Positions 53,611 to 63,470 of a DNA stretch of 64,000 bases are shown in pieces. How positions within the stretch are numbered: position 1 is the first letter of the stretch; every line of letters starts with the position of its first letter. The stretch is taken from the NCBI RefSeq assembly GCF_000697965.2, contig NZ_CP015880.1, positions 2,986,001-3,050,000 of the forward strand, written 5' to 3'. Below the pieces are notes generated by a model. It saw only the letters and a program-made list of their open reading frames with translations. It was not told the DNA's origin and ran no database searches. Origin of the DNA: Ensifer adhaerens (GTDB taxonomy: Bacteria; Pseudomonadota; Alphaproteobacteria; Rhizobiales; Rhizobiaceae). Both the position numbers and the translations under genes were made by a program.

Positions 53611-53623
53611 CGGGCCATCCAAA

Positions 53624-53652
53624 GAAAAACCCGCGGCCTTTCGGACGCGGGT
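53624..53652 (-). terminator. Intrinsic terminator after yebC
   Basis: ACCCGCG/CGCGGGT arms followed by a TTTTTCTT run on the minus strand, about 30 bases past the yebC stop. Confidence 0.85.
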
Positions 53653-53681
53653 GAAAATTCTGCGAGCGACGGTCGTCCCAA

Positions 53682-54428
53682 TCAGGCCGACAGCTTCGCC
53701 AGGATCTCGTCCGAGACTTCGAAGTTCGAATAGACGCTCTGGACGTCGTCGTCGTCTTCAAGGATGTCGATGAGCTTCATCAGCGACTGCGCCTTTTCTT
53801 CATCGACCGGAACGGTGTTCTGTGCCTTCCAGATCGCCTTGACCGTTTCGGCTTCGCCGAGCGTGTCTTCGAGCGCCTTGGACACTTCGCCGATCGCTTC
53901 GAAACCGCAGATGATCGTGTGGCCGTCCTCGTCGGTGGTGACGTCGTCGGCACCCGCTTCGATCGCCGCATCCATCACCTTGTCGGCGTCACCGACGGAG
54001 AGCTTGTAGGTGATCTCGCCGACGCGATCGAAGGAGAAGGAAACCGAGCCGGTTTCGCCGAGCGCGCCGCCGGCCTTGGTGAAGGTCGAGCGCACGTTCG
54101 AGGCGGTGCGGTTGCGGTTGTCGGTCAAGGCTTCGACGATAACGGCAACGCCGCCCGGGCCATAACCCTCGTAGCGGACTTCTTCGTAGTTCTCCGCGTC
54201 GCCGCCGGAGGCCTTCTTGATCGCCCGTTCGATGTTGTCCTTCGGCATCGACTGCGCCTTGGCGTTCTGGATCGCCAGGCGCAGGCGCGCGTTCATCGCG
54301 GGATCGGGCATGCCCGACTTGGCGGCAACCGTGATTTCGCGCGCGAGCTTGGAAAACATTTTCGAGCGCACCGCATCCTGACGGCCCTTGCGGTGCATGA
54401 TGTTCTTGAACTGTGAATGGCCAGCCAT
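53682..54428 (-). CDS. yebC: YebC/PmpR-family protein
   Basis: ATG at 54428 with AGAGGG upstream gives 248 residues, the family length. The start [20 protein letters not shown] is diagnostic; [24 protein letters not shown] and [20 protein letters not shown] complete it. YebC proteins were long called regulators, and recent work links them to ribosome stalling relief. Proximity to ruvCAB is common. Confidence 0.95.
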   Translation of the reverse strand: MAGHSQFKNIMHRKGRQDAVRSKMFSKLAREITVAAKSGMPDPAMNARLRLAIQNAKAQSMPKDNIERAIKKASGGDAENYEEVRYEGYGPGGVAVIVEALTDNRNRTASNVRSTFTKAGGALGETGSVSFSFDRVGEITYKLSVGDADKVMDAAIEAGADDVTTDEDGHTIICGFEAIGEVSKALEDTLGEAETVKAIWKAQNTVPVDEEKAQSLMKLIDILEDDDDVQSVYSNFEVSDEILAKLSA

Positions 54429-54513
54429 GGCACCCTCTGCATGCATTAATTTGAATGGAATGGGGCGCCTTATAGTTTTATTGCCGCTTTCCGTCCAGCC
54501 GGGGGGCGGTTTT

Positions 54514-54996
54514 TCAGTTGGCAGAGACCTGCGCGCGGCTCAAGAGGAAGCTGTGTCCGTCGTCACGGCGGCAGGAAAGGCCAGTGCGTTCCGACACGCA
54601 GGAGAACGGCCGTCGCGACCAGCTTTGCCCATAGTCGAGCACAGTCCCAGTCGAACAGCAGCTGGGATCGCCGACGGCGTGATTGAGCGTGGCGGCTCCC
54701 GCCCGGCCAAGGGTCGCCCTGACATAACGCGGCGCGACGATATCGCAGGCCAGCTCCGGACCGCCATCGGCGGGCTGATAGACGGACGTGCCGCCAGCCG
54801 GCGTGTAGATACAGCCGATATTGCCCGAGGGCATCGCGAAGATCTCCGGCTCACCCGCCGGTCGGACCGTGGTCTCCGGCTGGCTTTGCGGCTGTTGCCC
54901 CTCGGGAGACGGCATGCGCGGCGGCGGCGCGCCACCGGCCTCGGCAAGAGTCGAGAAGGAGAGAAAGAACGATACGCCAACCACGAGCAACTTCAT
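54514..54996 (-). CDS. Secreted DUF6636-like protein, 160 residues
   Basis: A signal peptide ([20 protein letters not shown]) is followed by a proline-rich linker and a small disulfide-type domain: [38 protein letters not shown] and [14 protein letters not shown]. The FxxPSGNIxCxY pattern matches DUF6636. Function is unknown. Confidence 0.7.
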   Translation of the reverse strand: MKLLVVGVSFFLSFSTLAEAGGAPPPRMPSPEGQQPQSQPETTVRPAGEPEIFAMPSGNIGCIYTPAGGTSVYQPADGGPELACDIVAPRYVRATLGRAGAATLNHAVGDPSCCSTGTVLDYGQSWSRRPFSCVSERTGLSCRRDDGHSFLLSRAQVSAN

Positions 54997-55014
54997 CGGG
55001 CGATCCCAGGATGT

Positions 55015-55848
55015 TCAAACGCCCTTGAGGATATAAATCAGTGGTTTGCTTGGCAAGGAACGCAGGGATACTTTGATACTGGCGCTGTCGGCGTAACGCT
55101 TGTCGTAGTCGTCGCCGAACATGTCCAGAAAGGCGTCGATCGGCGGGCCACGGCGGTGCATCGGCAGGATCAGCGAGGCGCGCAGCCGGCTGACCACCCG
55201 GCTCATGCTCTCGGCACCCATGGTCAGGCCGCCATCGACAGGCACCATGAGCACGTCCAGCCGGCCGATCTGGCTGTAGTGGCTGTCGTCGAGTTCATGG
55301 TGCAGATGGCCCAGATGCCCGATGCAGAGATCCGCCACCTCGAAGATGAAAATCGAGTTCCCGTCGTGCTCCATGGCGCCGCCGCCGGCGCGGATGTCGG
55401 TCGTCACGTTGCGGATGTAGGCGTCGCCGACCACGAGATCGTGGCGCGCCGGTTGGCCGCTATCGCTCCAGCCGTGCAGCACGGTCTTGATCGCCGGATC
55501 CGGCGTCAGCGTGTAGTGGCTCGAATGCGCCTTGTTCATGGTCGCGACCGTCGGCGGCATCGACGGTGCATACCAGCCGCTATAGTCGGTTGCGATCAAG
55601 ACGCCGCCGGGCGTCTCGATCAGGAAGGTGGAATGGCCGAGATAGCTGATTGTCACCTCGCCGGCCGTCGTCTGCCCCTTGGTGGCAGCCGCGGGCGTGA
55701 AACTGGCAAAAGTCGCCTGGGGGAGCGTTTCGGCGATCGCCTGGCATTGGCTGACAGGGCGCGGCTGTTGCTGCGCATGGGCGACCGATGGCCAGAACGC
55801 GTGGATGAACCATATGGCGGCGAATGTGTAGACAAAGTACCGGAGCAT
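55015..55848 (-). CDS. Exported UlaG-like metallo-beta-lactamase-fold protein
   Basis: The 277-residue protein has a signal peptide (FVYTFAAIWFIHAFWPSVAH then A). MBL features are ISYLGHSTFLIETPGGVLIA followed by TDYSGWY, an EHDGNSIFIFEVADLCIGHL strand pair and HLHHEL. The typical HxHxDH metal motif is not seen; the family is the HGHS-type (UlaG-like). Substrate is unknown. Confidence 0.75.
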   Translation of the reverse strand: MLRYFVYTFAAIWFIHAFWPSVAHAQQQPRPVSQCQAIAETLPQATFASFTPAAATKGQTTAGEVTISYLGHSTFLIETPGGVLIATDYSGWYAPSMPPTVATMNKAHSSHYTLTPDPAIKTVLHGWSDSGQPARHDLVVGDAYIRNVTTDIRAGGGAMEHDGNSIFIFEVADLCIGHLGHLHHELDDSHYSQIGRLDVLMVPVDGGLTMGAESMSRVVSRLRASLILPMHRRGPPIDAFLDMFGDDYDKRYADSASIKVSLRSLPSKPLIYILKGV

Positions 55849-56081
55849 CAGCCTTCACCTCTCTCACTTGCCGCCTGACCTCGGGCCTTGGGGGCACGCG
55901 GCGGGCAGGTATTGAACAGCGAATGGAAGCCTTTGCCTTCGCTCGACCGAACGGTGGCGTCACGGGGCGCGGAAAGAATTGTTCAAGGGCCCGGCCACGT
56001 CCAGTTACAAACGGCAGGCGGTGCTCACGTTTACGTCACCGGCCCTAAGGCCGATAAGGCAACGATAGCCTCGTCAAAGCC

Positions 56082-56110
56082 AAATGCCCCGGAATTGCTG
56101 CCGGGGCATT
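56082..56110 (-). terminator. Intrinsic terminator after the RND pump
   Basis: AATGCCCCGG/CCGGGGCATT arms with an eight-base loop and TTTGG on the minus strand, about 25 bases after the pump stop. Confidence 0.75.
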
Positions 56111-56134
56111 CGTCAGGTTATCGTCGGGCCTGCC

Positions 56135-59100
56135 CTATTCGGCCGGGTGCGGCGCCGGTTCGCTCACCGCCGCCTTGCGTCGCCGGAACGACCGGAGCGC
56201 GACGTAGAACACCGGCGTCAGGAACAGGCCGAGGAACGTTACCCCGAGCATGCCCGAAAACACCGCCGTGCCGAGCGACTGGCGCATTTCGGCACCCGGG
56301 CCGGTCGCGATCATCAGCGGCACCACGCCGAGGATGAAGGCAAAGGCGGTCATCAGGATCGGGCGCAGGCGCAGCTGGCTCGCTTCCACAGCCGCCTCGA
56401 TCGGCGTCTTGCCCTCGTCTTCGCCCTGCCGCGCGAACTCGACGATCAGGATCGCGTTCTTGGCTGCAAGACCGATCAGAACGATGAGCCCGATCTGGGT
56501 CAGTACGTTGTTGTCGAGCCCGCGGATGAACACCCCGACCAATGCGGCCAGCACGCCGAGCGGCACGATCAGGATGATCGCCAGCGGCAGAACCCAGCTT
56601 TCGTACTGGGCCGACAGCGCCAGGAACACGAAGACGACCGACAGTGCGAAGATGAACACCGCGGTGTTGCCTGTCTGGCGCTCCTGGTAGGCGAGTTCCG
56701 TCCACTCGAAGGTCGTGCCCTGCGGCAGGATCTGGGCGGCGAGCGCCTCCATCTTGTCGAGAGCCGTACCCGTCGAGACCCCGACCGCAGGGTTACCCTG
56801 GATCGGCACCGAGACGTACATGTTGTAGCGCTGCACCAGCGTCGGACCGGCCGTATCCTGGATCTCGACAAGCGTACCCATCGGCACCAGCGCACCGGTT
56901 GCCGAGCGCACCTTCAGCGCCAGGATGTTGTCGCGCTCGACGCGGTACTGCTGGTCGGCCTGCGCCCGCACCTGGTACACGCGGCCGAAGGCGTTGAAGT
57001 CGTTGACGTAGGACGTACCGAGGTTGATCGACAGCGCCTCGAAGATGTTGGGGATCGGCACGTTGAGTGTGCGCGCCTTGTCGCGGTCGATCGCCAGGAA
57101 GTATTGCGGACTGGAGGCCGAGAAGGTGGTGAAGACCCCGGTCAACCCTTCCGTCTGGTTGGCAGCGCCCATTATCTGGTAGGCAAGCCCGAGCGCGCGG
57201 CGCATGTCGGAGCTCTGCCGGTCCATGATCTGCATCTTGAAGCCGCCGGAGTTACCGATGCCGCGCACCGAGGGCGGCGGCACGGCGATGATGAAGGCTT
57301 CCTGGATGCTCTGCAGGCTGCCATAGAGCTGGCCGATGATCTGGTTGGCCCCCTGCCCGTTCTTCAGCCGCTCTTCGAAGCTTTCGAAGGAGGCGAAGAC
57401 CACGCCCGAATTGGACGCGTTGGTAAAGGTCGCACCGTTGAAGCCGGCAAAGGCGACAGCACTTTTCACGCCCGGCACGTCCTGGATGATCTTCGAGGCC
57501 CGCTTGACGACGGCGTCCGTCCGGTCGAGCGAGGCGCCGTCCGGCAGCTGGATGACGACGATCGCATAGCCCTGGTCCATGGTCGGCACGAAGCCGCGCG
57601 GCACGATCTGCGCCATGTACCAGGTGGCCCCCAGCAGCCCGACGAAGACGAGAAGGGCCGCGGCCAGCGCCACCTTCGTCGAGACGAGCTTGCGCACGAC
57701 CCATGCATAGCCCGACGCCATCCGGTCGAAACCGTTGTTGAAGCCGTTCGCCAAGGCCTTGCCGAAGCGCGTCAGCGGATTGCGGCTTTCATGATGGCCG
57801 TTCTCGTGCGGCTTCAACAAGATAGCCGCCAGCGCCGGTGACAGTGTCAGCGAGTTGAAGGCGGAAATCACCGTTGCGACCGAGATCGTCACGGCGAACT
57901 GCAGGTAGAACTGGCCGGCGATGCCGGGGATGAAGGCCGTCGGCACGAACACCGCGGTCAACACCAGCGAGATCGCGATGACGGCCGCCCCCACCTCGTC
58001 CATGGTCACATGCGACGCCTCGCGCGGGGTCATCCCTCGCGCGAGATTTCGCTCGACATTCTCGACCACCACGATCGCATCGTCGACGACGATACCGATC
58101 GCCAGCACCAGGCCGAACAGCGTCAGCATGTTCAGCGAGAAACCGAAGGCATAGAGGAAGGCGAAGGTGCCGACGAGTGACACGGGGATGGCGACGATCG
58201 GGATGATCGCCGTGCGCCACGATTGCAGGAAGACGAGAACGACGATGGCAACGAGAATGGCCGCCTCGGCGATCGTCTTGTAGACCTCGTTGATCGATTC
58301 CGAGATGAACTCTGTCGGGTTGTAGACGATGCGGTATTCGAGCCCGTCAGGGAAGTCCTTGGAAACGTCGGTCATCACCTTCTGGATCTGCTCGGCGGCG
58401 TCGAGCGCATTGGTGCCCGGCCGCGAGAAGATGCCGAGCGCCACCGCCGGGCTGCCGTCGAGATAGCTGTTGTTGACGTATTCGCGAGCACCGAGCTCGA
58501 CACGCGCGACGTCCTGCAGCTGCACGAGGCGACCGCTTTCCGTCGCCTTGACGATGACATAGCGGAACTGCCGCGCGTCGCTGAAGCGGCCGTCCGTCGT
58601 GACCGTGTACTGGAACGCGCTGTCGCCCGGCGCCGGCGGACCACCGATCGAACCGCCGGAGACCTGCACGTTCTGCTCGCGCAAAGCCTGCACCACGTCA
58701 CCGGCCGTCATGCCATAGGCCGACAGCTTCTCCGGATCGAGCCAGACACGCAGCGCATATTCGCGCTCGCCGAACAGGATGACGTCGCCGACGCCATCGA
58801 GCCGGACGAGCAGGTCGCGAATGCGGGTGCGCGCATAGTTCGAGACGTAGAGTTGGTCATAGCGTTCGGTCGGCGACAAGAGATGCACGACCATCATCAG
58901 GTCGGGCGAACTCTTGGCCGTGGTGATGCCGATCCGCCGGACTTCTTCCGGCAGCCGCGGCTCCGCGATCGACACGCGGTTCTGTACCAGCACTTGTGCC
59001 TGGTCGAGGTCGGTGCCGAGCTTGAAGGTGATCGTCAGCGCCATCGAGCCGTCGGCGGTCGAATAGGAGGACATATAGAGCATGTTCTCGACGCCGTTGA

Positions 59101-59311
59101 TTTCCTGTTCGAGCGGCGTCGCGACGGTGTTGGCAACGGTATCGGCGTCAGCACCCGGATAGGCAGCGCGAACGACGATGGTCGGCGGGGCGATTTCCGG
59201 GTACTGCGCCACGGGAAGCTGAAAATAGGCGATACTGCCGACGATCAGCAGCACGATCGACAGCACCGACGCGAAGATCGGCCGGTCGACGAAGAAGTGA
59301 GCAAACCTCAT
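56135..59311 (-). CDS. RND efflux pump inner-membrane transporter (HAE1)
   Basis: The 1058-residue pump has the N-terminal FFVDRPIFASVLSIVLLIVG, the proton-relay helix FGLVLAIGIVVDDAIVVVEN (Asp pair) and the repeated half with IGLIVLIGLAAKNAILIVEF. Large periplasmic loops carry ADANQTEG-type drug-pocket sequence. It resembles MexF/BpeF-type drug exporters. It overlaps the adaptor gene by four bases. No outer-membrane factor gene is adjacent. Confidence 0.94.
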   Translation of the reverse strand: MRFAHFFVDRPIFASVLSIVLLIVGSIAYFQLPVAQYPEIAPPTIVVRAAYPGADADTVANTVATPLEQEINGVENMLYMSSYSTADGSMALTITFKLGTDLDQAQVLVQNRVSIAEPRLPEEVRRIGITTAKSSPDLMMVVHLLSPTERYDQLYVSNYARTRIRDLLVRLDGVGDVILFGEREYALRVWLDPEKLSAYGMTAGDVVQALREQNVQVSGGSIGGPPAPGDSAFQYTVTTDGRFSDARQFRYVIVKATESGRLVQLQDVARVELGAREYVNNSYLDGSPAVALGIFSRPGTNALDAAEQIQKVMTDVSKDFPDGLEYRIVYNPTEFISESINEVYKTIAEAAILVAIVVLVFLQSWRTAIIPIVAIPVSLVGTFAFLYAFGFSLNMLTLFGLVLAIGIVVDDAIVVVENVERNLARGMTPREASHVTMDEVGAAVIAISLVLTAVFVPTAFIPGIAGQFYLQFAVTISVATVISAFNSLTLSPALAAILLKPHENGHHESRNPLTRFGKALANGFNNGFDRMASGYAWVVRKLVSTKVALAAALLVFVGLLGATWYMAQIVPRGFVPTMDQGYAIVVIQLPDGASLDRTDAVVKRASKIIQDVPGVKSAVAFAGFNGATFTNASNSGVVFASFESFEERLKNGQGANQIIGQLYGSLQSIQEAFIIAVPPPSVRGIGNSGGFKMQIMDRQSSDMRRALGLAYQIMGAANQTEGLTGVFTTFSASSPQYFLAIDRDKARTLNVPIPNIFEALSINLGTSYVNDFNAFGRVYQVRAQADQQYRVERDNILALKVRSATGALVPMGTLVEIQDTAGPTLVQRYNMYVSVPIQGNPAVGVSTGTALDKMEALAAQILPQGTTFEWTELAYQERQTGNTAVFIFALSVVFVFLALSAQYESWVLPLAIILIVPLGVLAALVGVFIRGLDNNVLTQIGLIVLIGLAAKNAILIVEFARQGEDEGKTPIEAAVEASQLRLRPILMTAFAFILGVVPLMIATGPGAEMRQSLGTAVFSGMLGVTFLGLFLTPVFYVALRSFRRRKAAVSEPAPHPAE

Positions 59312-60462
59312 TGCGCCGCCCCCGCTGCTTGCGCTTCGGGGGGAAGCTGCACCGTCTCGGGCTTCACCTTGGTGCCGGGCCGCGCCCGCATCAGACCGTT
59401 GACGACAATGGTCTCGTCGCCGGTCATGCCGGAGCGGATGACGCGGTAGCCATGCAGCTTCGGGCCGAGACGCACGGGCTTGGTCACCACCGTTCCATCC
59501 CCGGTCACCTCATAGACGATGCGCTCGTTCTGGTCGGCGCCGATCGCTTCGTCCGGAATGAGGACGGCCTTGTAGGTGTTCGAGCCTTCGATCTGCACAC
59601 GGCCGAAGAGACCGGGCTGCAGCACGAGGCTCGGGTTATCGAGACGGGCGCGCACGCGCATCGTGCCGCTCTGCGGATCCACGCGGTTTTCGGCGAAGTC
59701 GAGCTTGCCCTTGAACGGCTCCTCTTGCGAGTCGGCGATGGTGACCAGCACTTCGAGCGAGCCGCCGCCTTCCTGCAGCGCGCTGCCGCGCTCGCGCGCG
59801 ACCCGTGCATAGGAAAGCAGCCGCCGTTCGTCGACGTCGAAGTAGAAATCGATCGGGTCGAGCGACACGATCGTCGTCAGCACCGTCTGGTCAGCCTGGA
59901 CGAGATTGCCCGTCGACAGCAGGCGCCGGTCGACGCGGCCGCTGAGCGGCGCGGTGATGGTGGTGTAGTCAAGGTCGAGCTTGGCACGCTCGACCGCCGC
60001 TTCCGCGCCGCGCACCAGCGCCTGCGCCGACAGGAGTTCGCGGCGATGATCGTCGAGCGTCGAGACCGAAAGCGTGCCGGTGCCCGTCAGCGATTGCGTC
60101 CGCTTGAACTGGGCCTCGGCGAATTCCAGCGACGAGCGCGCCGATTCCAGCGTCGATTCGGCCTGAGAGAGAGCCGTACGATAGGGCCGCTGGTCGATGA
60201 CGAAGAGCTTGTCGCCCTTCTTCACCAGGGCGCCATCGGTGAAATTGACCTCGTCGAGATAGCCGCCGATGCGGGCGCGAACCTGCACCTCGTCGACGGG
60301 CTCGAAACGGCCGATGAACTCGTCGCTGTCGATGACGTCCCGCACGACCGGCTTGGCGACGGTCACCACGGGCAGTTGCGCGTCCTGCGCCTGGGCACCG
60401 ATTGCGGATAGAAGGGAAAGAGAAGCGCCGACGATCATCGGCAAATGCCACTGAGACAACAT
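59308..60462 (-). CDS. RND periplasmic adaptor (membrane fusion protein)
   Basis: GGAGG precedes the ATG. The 384-residue protein has a signal peptide (IVGASLSLLSAIGAQAQ), lipoyl-type halves (VQVRARIGGYLDEVNFTDGA and LDYTTITAPLSGRVDRRLLS), a helical hairpin (YRTALSQAESTLESARSSLE) and a beta-barrel region (VRARLDNPSLVLQPGLFGRV). It links the pump to an outer-membrane channel, MexE-like in form. Confidence 0.92.
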   Translation of the reverse strand: MLSQWHLPMIVGASLSLLSAIGAQAQDAQLPVVTVAKPVVRDVIDSDEFIGRFEPVDEVQVRARIGGYLDEVNFTDGALVKKGDKLFVIDQRPYRTALSQAESTLESARSSLEFAEAQFKRTQSLTGTGTLSVSTLDDHRRELLSAQALVRGAEAAVERAKLDLDYTTITAPLSGRVDRRLLSTGNLVQADQTVLTTIVSLDPIDFYFDVDERRLLSYARVARERGSALQEGGGSLEVLVTIADSQEEPFKGKLDFAENRVDPQSGTMRVRARLDNPSLVLQPGLFGRVQIEGSNTYKAVLIPDEAIGADQNERIVYEVTGDGTVVTKPVRLGPKLHGYRVIRSGMTGDETIVVNGLMRARPGTKVKPETVQLPPEAQAAGAAQ

Positions 60463-60944
60463 GCATGCCCTCCGAATGCACTTGGATCACGAGGGGCAGC
60501 CAATCGACCAGACCACCGCGATCGCTTTGAATATTTCAGAGCGGGGCCTGTGCGCAAAACAGCCGCATTACCCGTCCCGCTCCGCACAAATCCTCGGATC
60601 GGCAGCGATCCGAGAGGCAAAGTCACACAAGCAATCAAATGATACAGCAGCCTTGCGCCCTTCGGCCCGCGAACGCTGTCAGGTCAAATTCGCTGGGCAG
60701 CGAGCAATTGCCCGTGGCGCAGCGACAACAGCACATGCCCGCAATCCAGGACTGCGCACACCATTCATTCTGCAAAAACCCACGAATACATCACGCCCCG
60801 GCCCGGCGTGATTTCGCGATAACCTGCCATCATTTGATGGGGTTGTCACCTTGAAAAAAATCAATTCCAATAAGGCGATACGGGACAACCAAAGGTGCCC
60901 GCGCGCAGCTTCGCGCTGCGTTCAGAATGCCGCCTGACTTGGCC
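60463..60944. other. Intergenic region before the RND operon
   Basis: About 480 bases without a convincing gene. A hairpin CGCAGC/GCTGCG (about 60908-60924) lies just past the ymdB stop and lacks a T-run. No pump regulator gene is present here; the operon promoter should lie near 60463-60560. Confidence 0.45.
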
Positions 60945-61769
60945 TTAAGACCAGAAATCCGGGATCGTTTCCGCCAGTCTCGGCCCAAGTCGCAGCGGCG
61001 CGATCTTCTCGGCGAGCCCGGTGCGATCGGAGATCTCGACCCCGAGACCGCAGATGGTGGCCGGACCCGAGGCCGCCTCGAAGCGCCCCTTCGGCATCTT
61101 CGAGATGAAGCGGTTGAGCGGCTCTTCCTTGTCCATGCCGAGCGAGGAATCGTAGTCGCCACACATGCCGGCATCGCTCATATAAGCGGTGCCGCCGTTG
61201 AGGATCTGGTGATCGGCAGTCGGCACGTGCGTATGCGTTCCGACGACGAGGCTGGCGCGACCGTCGACGAAATGGCCGAAGCACTGCTTCTCGCTGGTCG
61301 CCTCCGCATGGAAGTCGAACACGATCGCATCCGCCTGCTCGCCGAGCGGGCAGGCATCGAGGATGGCCTCGGCCGATTTGAAGGGGTCGTCGAGTTCGGG
61401 ATGCATGAAGACGCGGCCCATGACGTTGGCGACCAGCACGCGCGCGCCATTGCGGGCAAAGAACAGGTTGGATCCGCGGCCGGGCGTGCCGGCCGGATAG
61501 TTGGCCGGGCGCAGGAACTGGTCGTGCCGCTCGCAGAAGACCACCGCTTCCTTCTGATCCCAGACGTGGTTGCCGGTGGTCACCACGTCGGCGCCGGCGT
61601 TGATCGTCTCGAGGAAGATGTCTTCGGTGATCCCGAAGCCGCCCGCGGCGTTCTCGCCGTTGACGATGACGAAATCGAGCTTGAGGTCGCCGATCAGTCC
61701 CGGAAGCCGCTCCCAGACCGCCGTGCGGCCCGTCTTGCCCACCATATCTCCCAGAAACAGAAGCCTCAT
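60945..61769 (-). CDS. YmdB-family metallophosphoesterase
   Basis: The 274-residue protein matches the TIGR00282/YmdB family: MRLLFLGDMVGKTGRTAVWE, IVNGENAAGGFGITEDI, VTTGNHVWDQKEA, DFHAEATSEK and GTHTHVPTADHQIL. YmdB-type enzymes hydrolyse cyclic nucleotides or phosphodiesters; the in vivo substrate is uncertain. It follows the cyclo-ligase gene. Confidence 0.93.
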   Translation of the reverse strand: MRLLFLGDMVGKTGRTAVWERLPGLIGDLKLDFVIVNGENAAGGFGITEDIFLETINAGADVVTTGNHVWDQKEAVVFCERHDQFLRPANYPAGTPGRGSNLFFARNGARVLVANVMGRVFMHPELDDPFKSAEAILDACPLGEQADAIVFDFHAEATSEKQCFGHFVDGRASLVVGTHTHVPTADHQILNGGTAYMSDAGMCGDYDSSLGMDKEEPLNRFISKMPKGRFEAASGPATICGLGVEISDRTGLAEKIAPLRLGPRLAETIPDFWS

Positions 61770-61981
61770 GCTCGCTCAAATCCCACCAGGGCAGTTCCGG
61801 CGGAAGCGCGTCAGCGGTTGTGGCGGCCGGACCTGCGTAAAACAAAGAGGTAGAGCGTCTACACGATCCTGGGCCGACAGGAAACGCCCAAGATCGATTC
61901 CGCGTGGGATCGCGAACCAATCTTCCGCCTCGGCCCGCGCGATTTCAAAGCGCCGGGCCGTCGCTCGGCTTCGTCAATGAC

Positions 61982-62554
61982 CTAGAAATGCCGGAATCCG
62001 CTCTCGGTGAGAACGGCATCCAGCGCCACATCGTGCGGTTCGGCCGGCACGGCAGCCACCTCCTGGCAGTCGAACGCGATGCCGATCAGTTTCGGCAGAT
62101 GCCCCTTGTTGCGCAACCGGTCGATGGCCCGGTCGTAATAACCGGCACCGTAGCCGATCCGGTGACCGGTCGCGTCAAAGGCAGAAAGCGGCACGAGCAT
62201 GATATCCGGGTCGAGCACCGGAGCATCCGGGCCAGGGCCCGTCGTGCCGAAGCCGGTTGAGATGATGTCGACGCCATCGAGCAGTTCGCGAAAGACGATC
62301 GTCTTCTTGTCCATGATCACAGGCAGGCAGAGCCGGGCGCCACGGCTCTTCAGCCGCGCCATCAGCGGCCGGATATCGACCTCGGAGCGGATGGGCCAGA
62401 AGCCGGAAACGATGTGGCCCGGATCGAGCGCAATGACGTCGCCGGCATGGTCGGCCATGGTCAGGCTCGCCTCGATCCGTATCTCCGCGGGCATCGCATC
62501 GCGCAATGCCAGCCGCTCGTTGCGCAGCGCCGCCTTCAGGTCTTTCGGTGACAT
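61982..62554 (-). CDS. 5-formyltetrahydrofolate cyclo-ligase
   Basis: ATG at 62554 with AGGAGAGGG upstream gives 190 residues. The ATP-binding GYGAGYYDRAIDRLR and the segments FWPIRSEVDIRPLM and DIMLVPLSAFDATGHRI are typical. It converts 5-formyl-THF to 5,10-methenyl-THF. In many bacteria this gene neighbours the 6S RNA gene; no 6S RNA could be recognised in 62555-62862. Confidence 0.93.
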   Translation of the reverse strand: MSPKDLKAALRNERLALRDAMPAEIRIEASLTMADHAGDVIALDPGHIVSGFWPIRSEVDIRPLMARLKSRGARLCLPVIMDKKTIVFRELLDGVDIISTGFGTTGPGPDAPVLDPDIMLVPLSAFDATGHRIGYGAGYYDRAIDRLRNKGHLPKLIGIAFDCQEVAAVPAEPHDVALDAVLTESGFRHF

Positions 62555-62862
62555 CGTGCCCTCTCCTGCCTCATGCCATCGTCGCGGACGAATTCTCCTC
62601 CCGAAATGGCACAACCCGTCACTTTCTCGCCGATTCCCGGCTCAATCACCAGCCTATATACCCGATGTCGCCCGTGCACATTCACCCGCATCGCCGCTTT
62701 TGCCGCGGTTTGCGACAGCACTGCCAGCGCCTTCCCGGTTCGGCACAGCATTAGCGTTCCGTTCATCATGGACGACGGTTCCGCTTTCGCGCATTGGCGA
62801 GCGCATGCAAATAAAGACGCGATTTCAAATAATTAGCAGGAACTAATGCCCGTGTTCGATGT
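62555..62862. other. Divergent intergenic region
   Basis: About 308 bases between the cyclo-ligase and the divergent small regulator. A minus-strand frame of 77 codons (62536-62769) overlaps the cyclo-ligase start and is not convincing. AT-rich DNA near 62810-62850 may hold promoters. Confidence 0.4.
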
Positions 62863-63114
62863 ATGGACGCGCTCCTGCAGGCAGCAGTGGAAAAGCCGAC
62901 GTCCATGAAGGACCAGATGAAAGAACTCGAACCGTTGGAACTGCGTTGCCTGACGCTTGCAGCCCGCGGCCGCACGCGCCAGGACATGATGCGCGAAACC
63001 GACATTCCGCTCGACCGGATCGACCGCGCGCTGGAAGACGCCATGCGCAAGCTGCAGGCCGGCAATCTGGCCGAAGCCGTCTTTCGTGCCGCAAGGCTCG
63101 ATCTCATCTCGTAA
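62863..63114 (+). CDS. Small helix-turn-helix regulator-like protein, 83 residues
   Basis: ELEPLELRCLTLAARGRTRQ followed by DMMRETDIPLDRIDRALEDA resembles the LuxR-type helix-turn-helix without any sensor domain. A start at 62905 (69 residues) is the alternative; neither has a clear ribosome site. Such small proteins are common in rhizobia and their targets are unknown. Confidence 0.65.
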   Translation: MDALLQAAVEKPTSMKDQMKELEPLELRCLTLAARGRTRQDMMRETDIPLDRIDRALEDAMRKLQAGNLAEAVFRAARLDLIS

Positions 63115-63133
63115 GGATTGGCGCGGGGACGGG

Positions 63134-63358
63134 CTAGAGCATCCAGTGCGACCGATAGACCGCCTGCCCCAAGATCCGCTCCCGCTGCCGAAGGTCGGGG
63201 TCGCCTGCCGAGATCCCGACGTCACGCAGCAGCAACGGCTTGTCTGCCGGCACCTCGACGGGCGCCTCGACAAACAGCAAATCGACAGTCCATTGCCTTG
63301 CCCTGCGTCGGGCGGTAACGAACGTTTCAGAAAAGGCGAGAACGGCAAGCACGCTCAT
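63134..63358 (-). CDS. Possible DUF1127-like small protein, 74 residues
   Basis: The frame MSVLAVLAFSETFVTARRRA ... PADKPLLLRDVGISAG has the basic N-terminal half and LLRDVGI segment typical of DUF1127 proteins, here with an unusual tail (RQRERILGQAVYRSHWML). No ribosome site is visible. It is divergent from a LysR regulator, which might control it. Confidence 0.5.
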   Translation of the reverse strand: MSVLAVLAFSETFVTARRRARQWTVDLLFVEAPVEVPADKPLLLRDVGISAGDPDLRQRERILGQAVYRSHWML

Positions 63359-63470
63359 GGCAAGGACTCGGGCGCAAGATGATCTGACGGGACGATCTTC
63401 GTCCTCGCATTGACATCTGACAAACGAATTGCAAGCATGACTGTCATCAGAAAATCTGATGGTTGAAGCC

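Noticed and set aside
62536..62769. 77-codon minus-strand frame and possible 6S RNA next to the cyclo-ligase
   Set aside because: The frame overlaps the cyclo-ligase start without a sensible ribosome site, and no 6S-like long bulged hairpin was recognised by eye.
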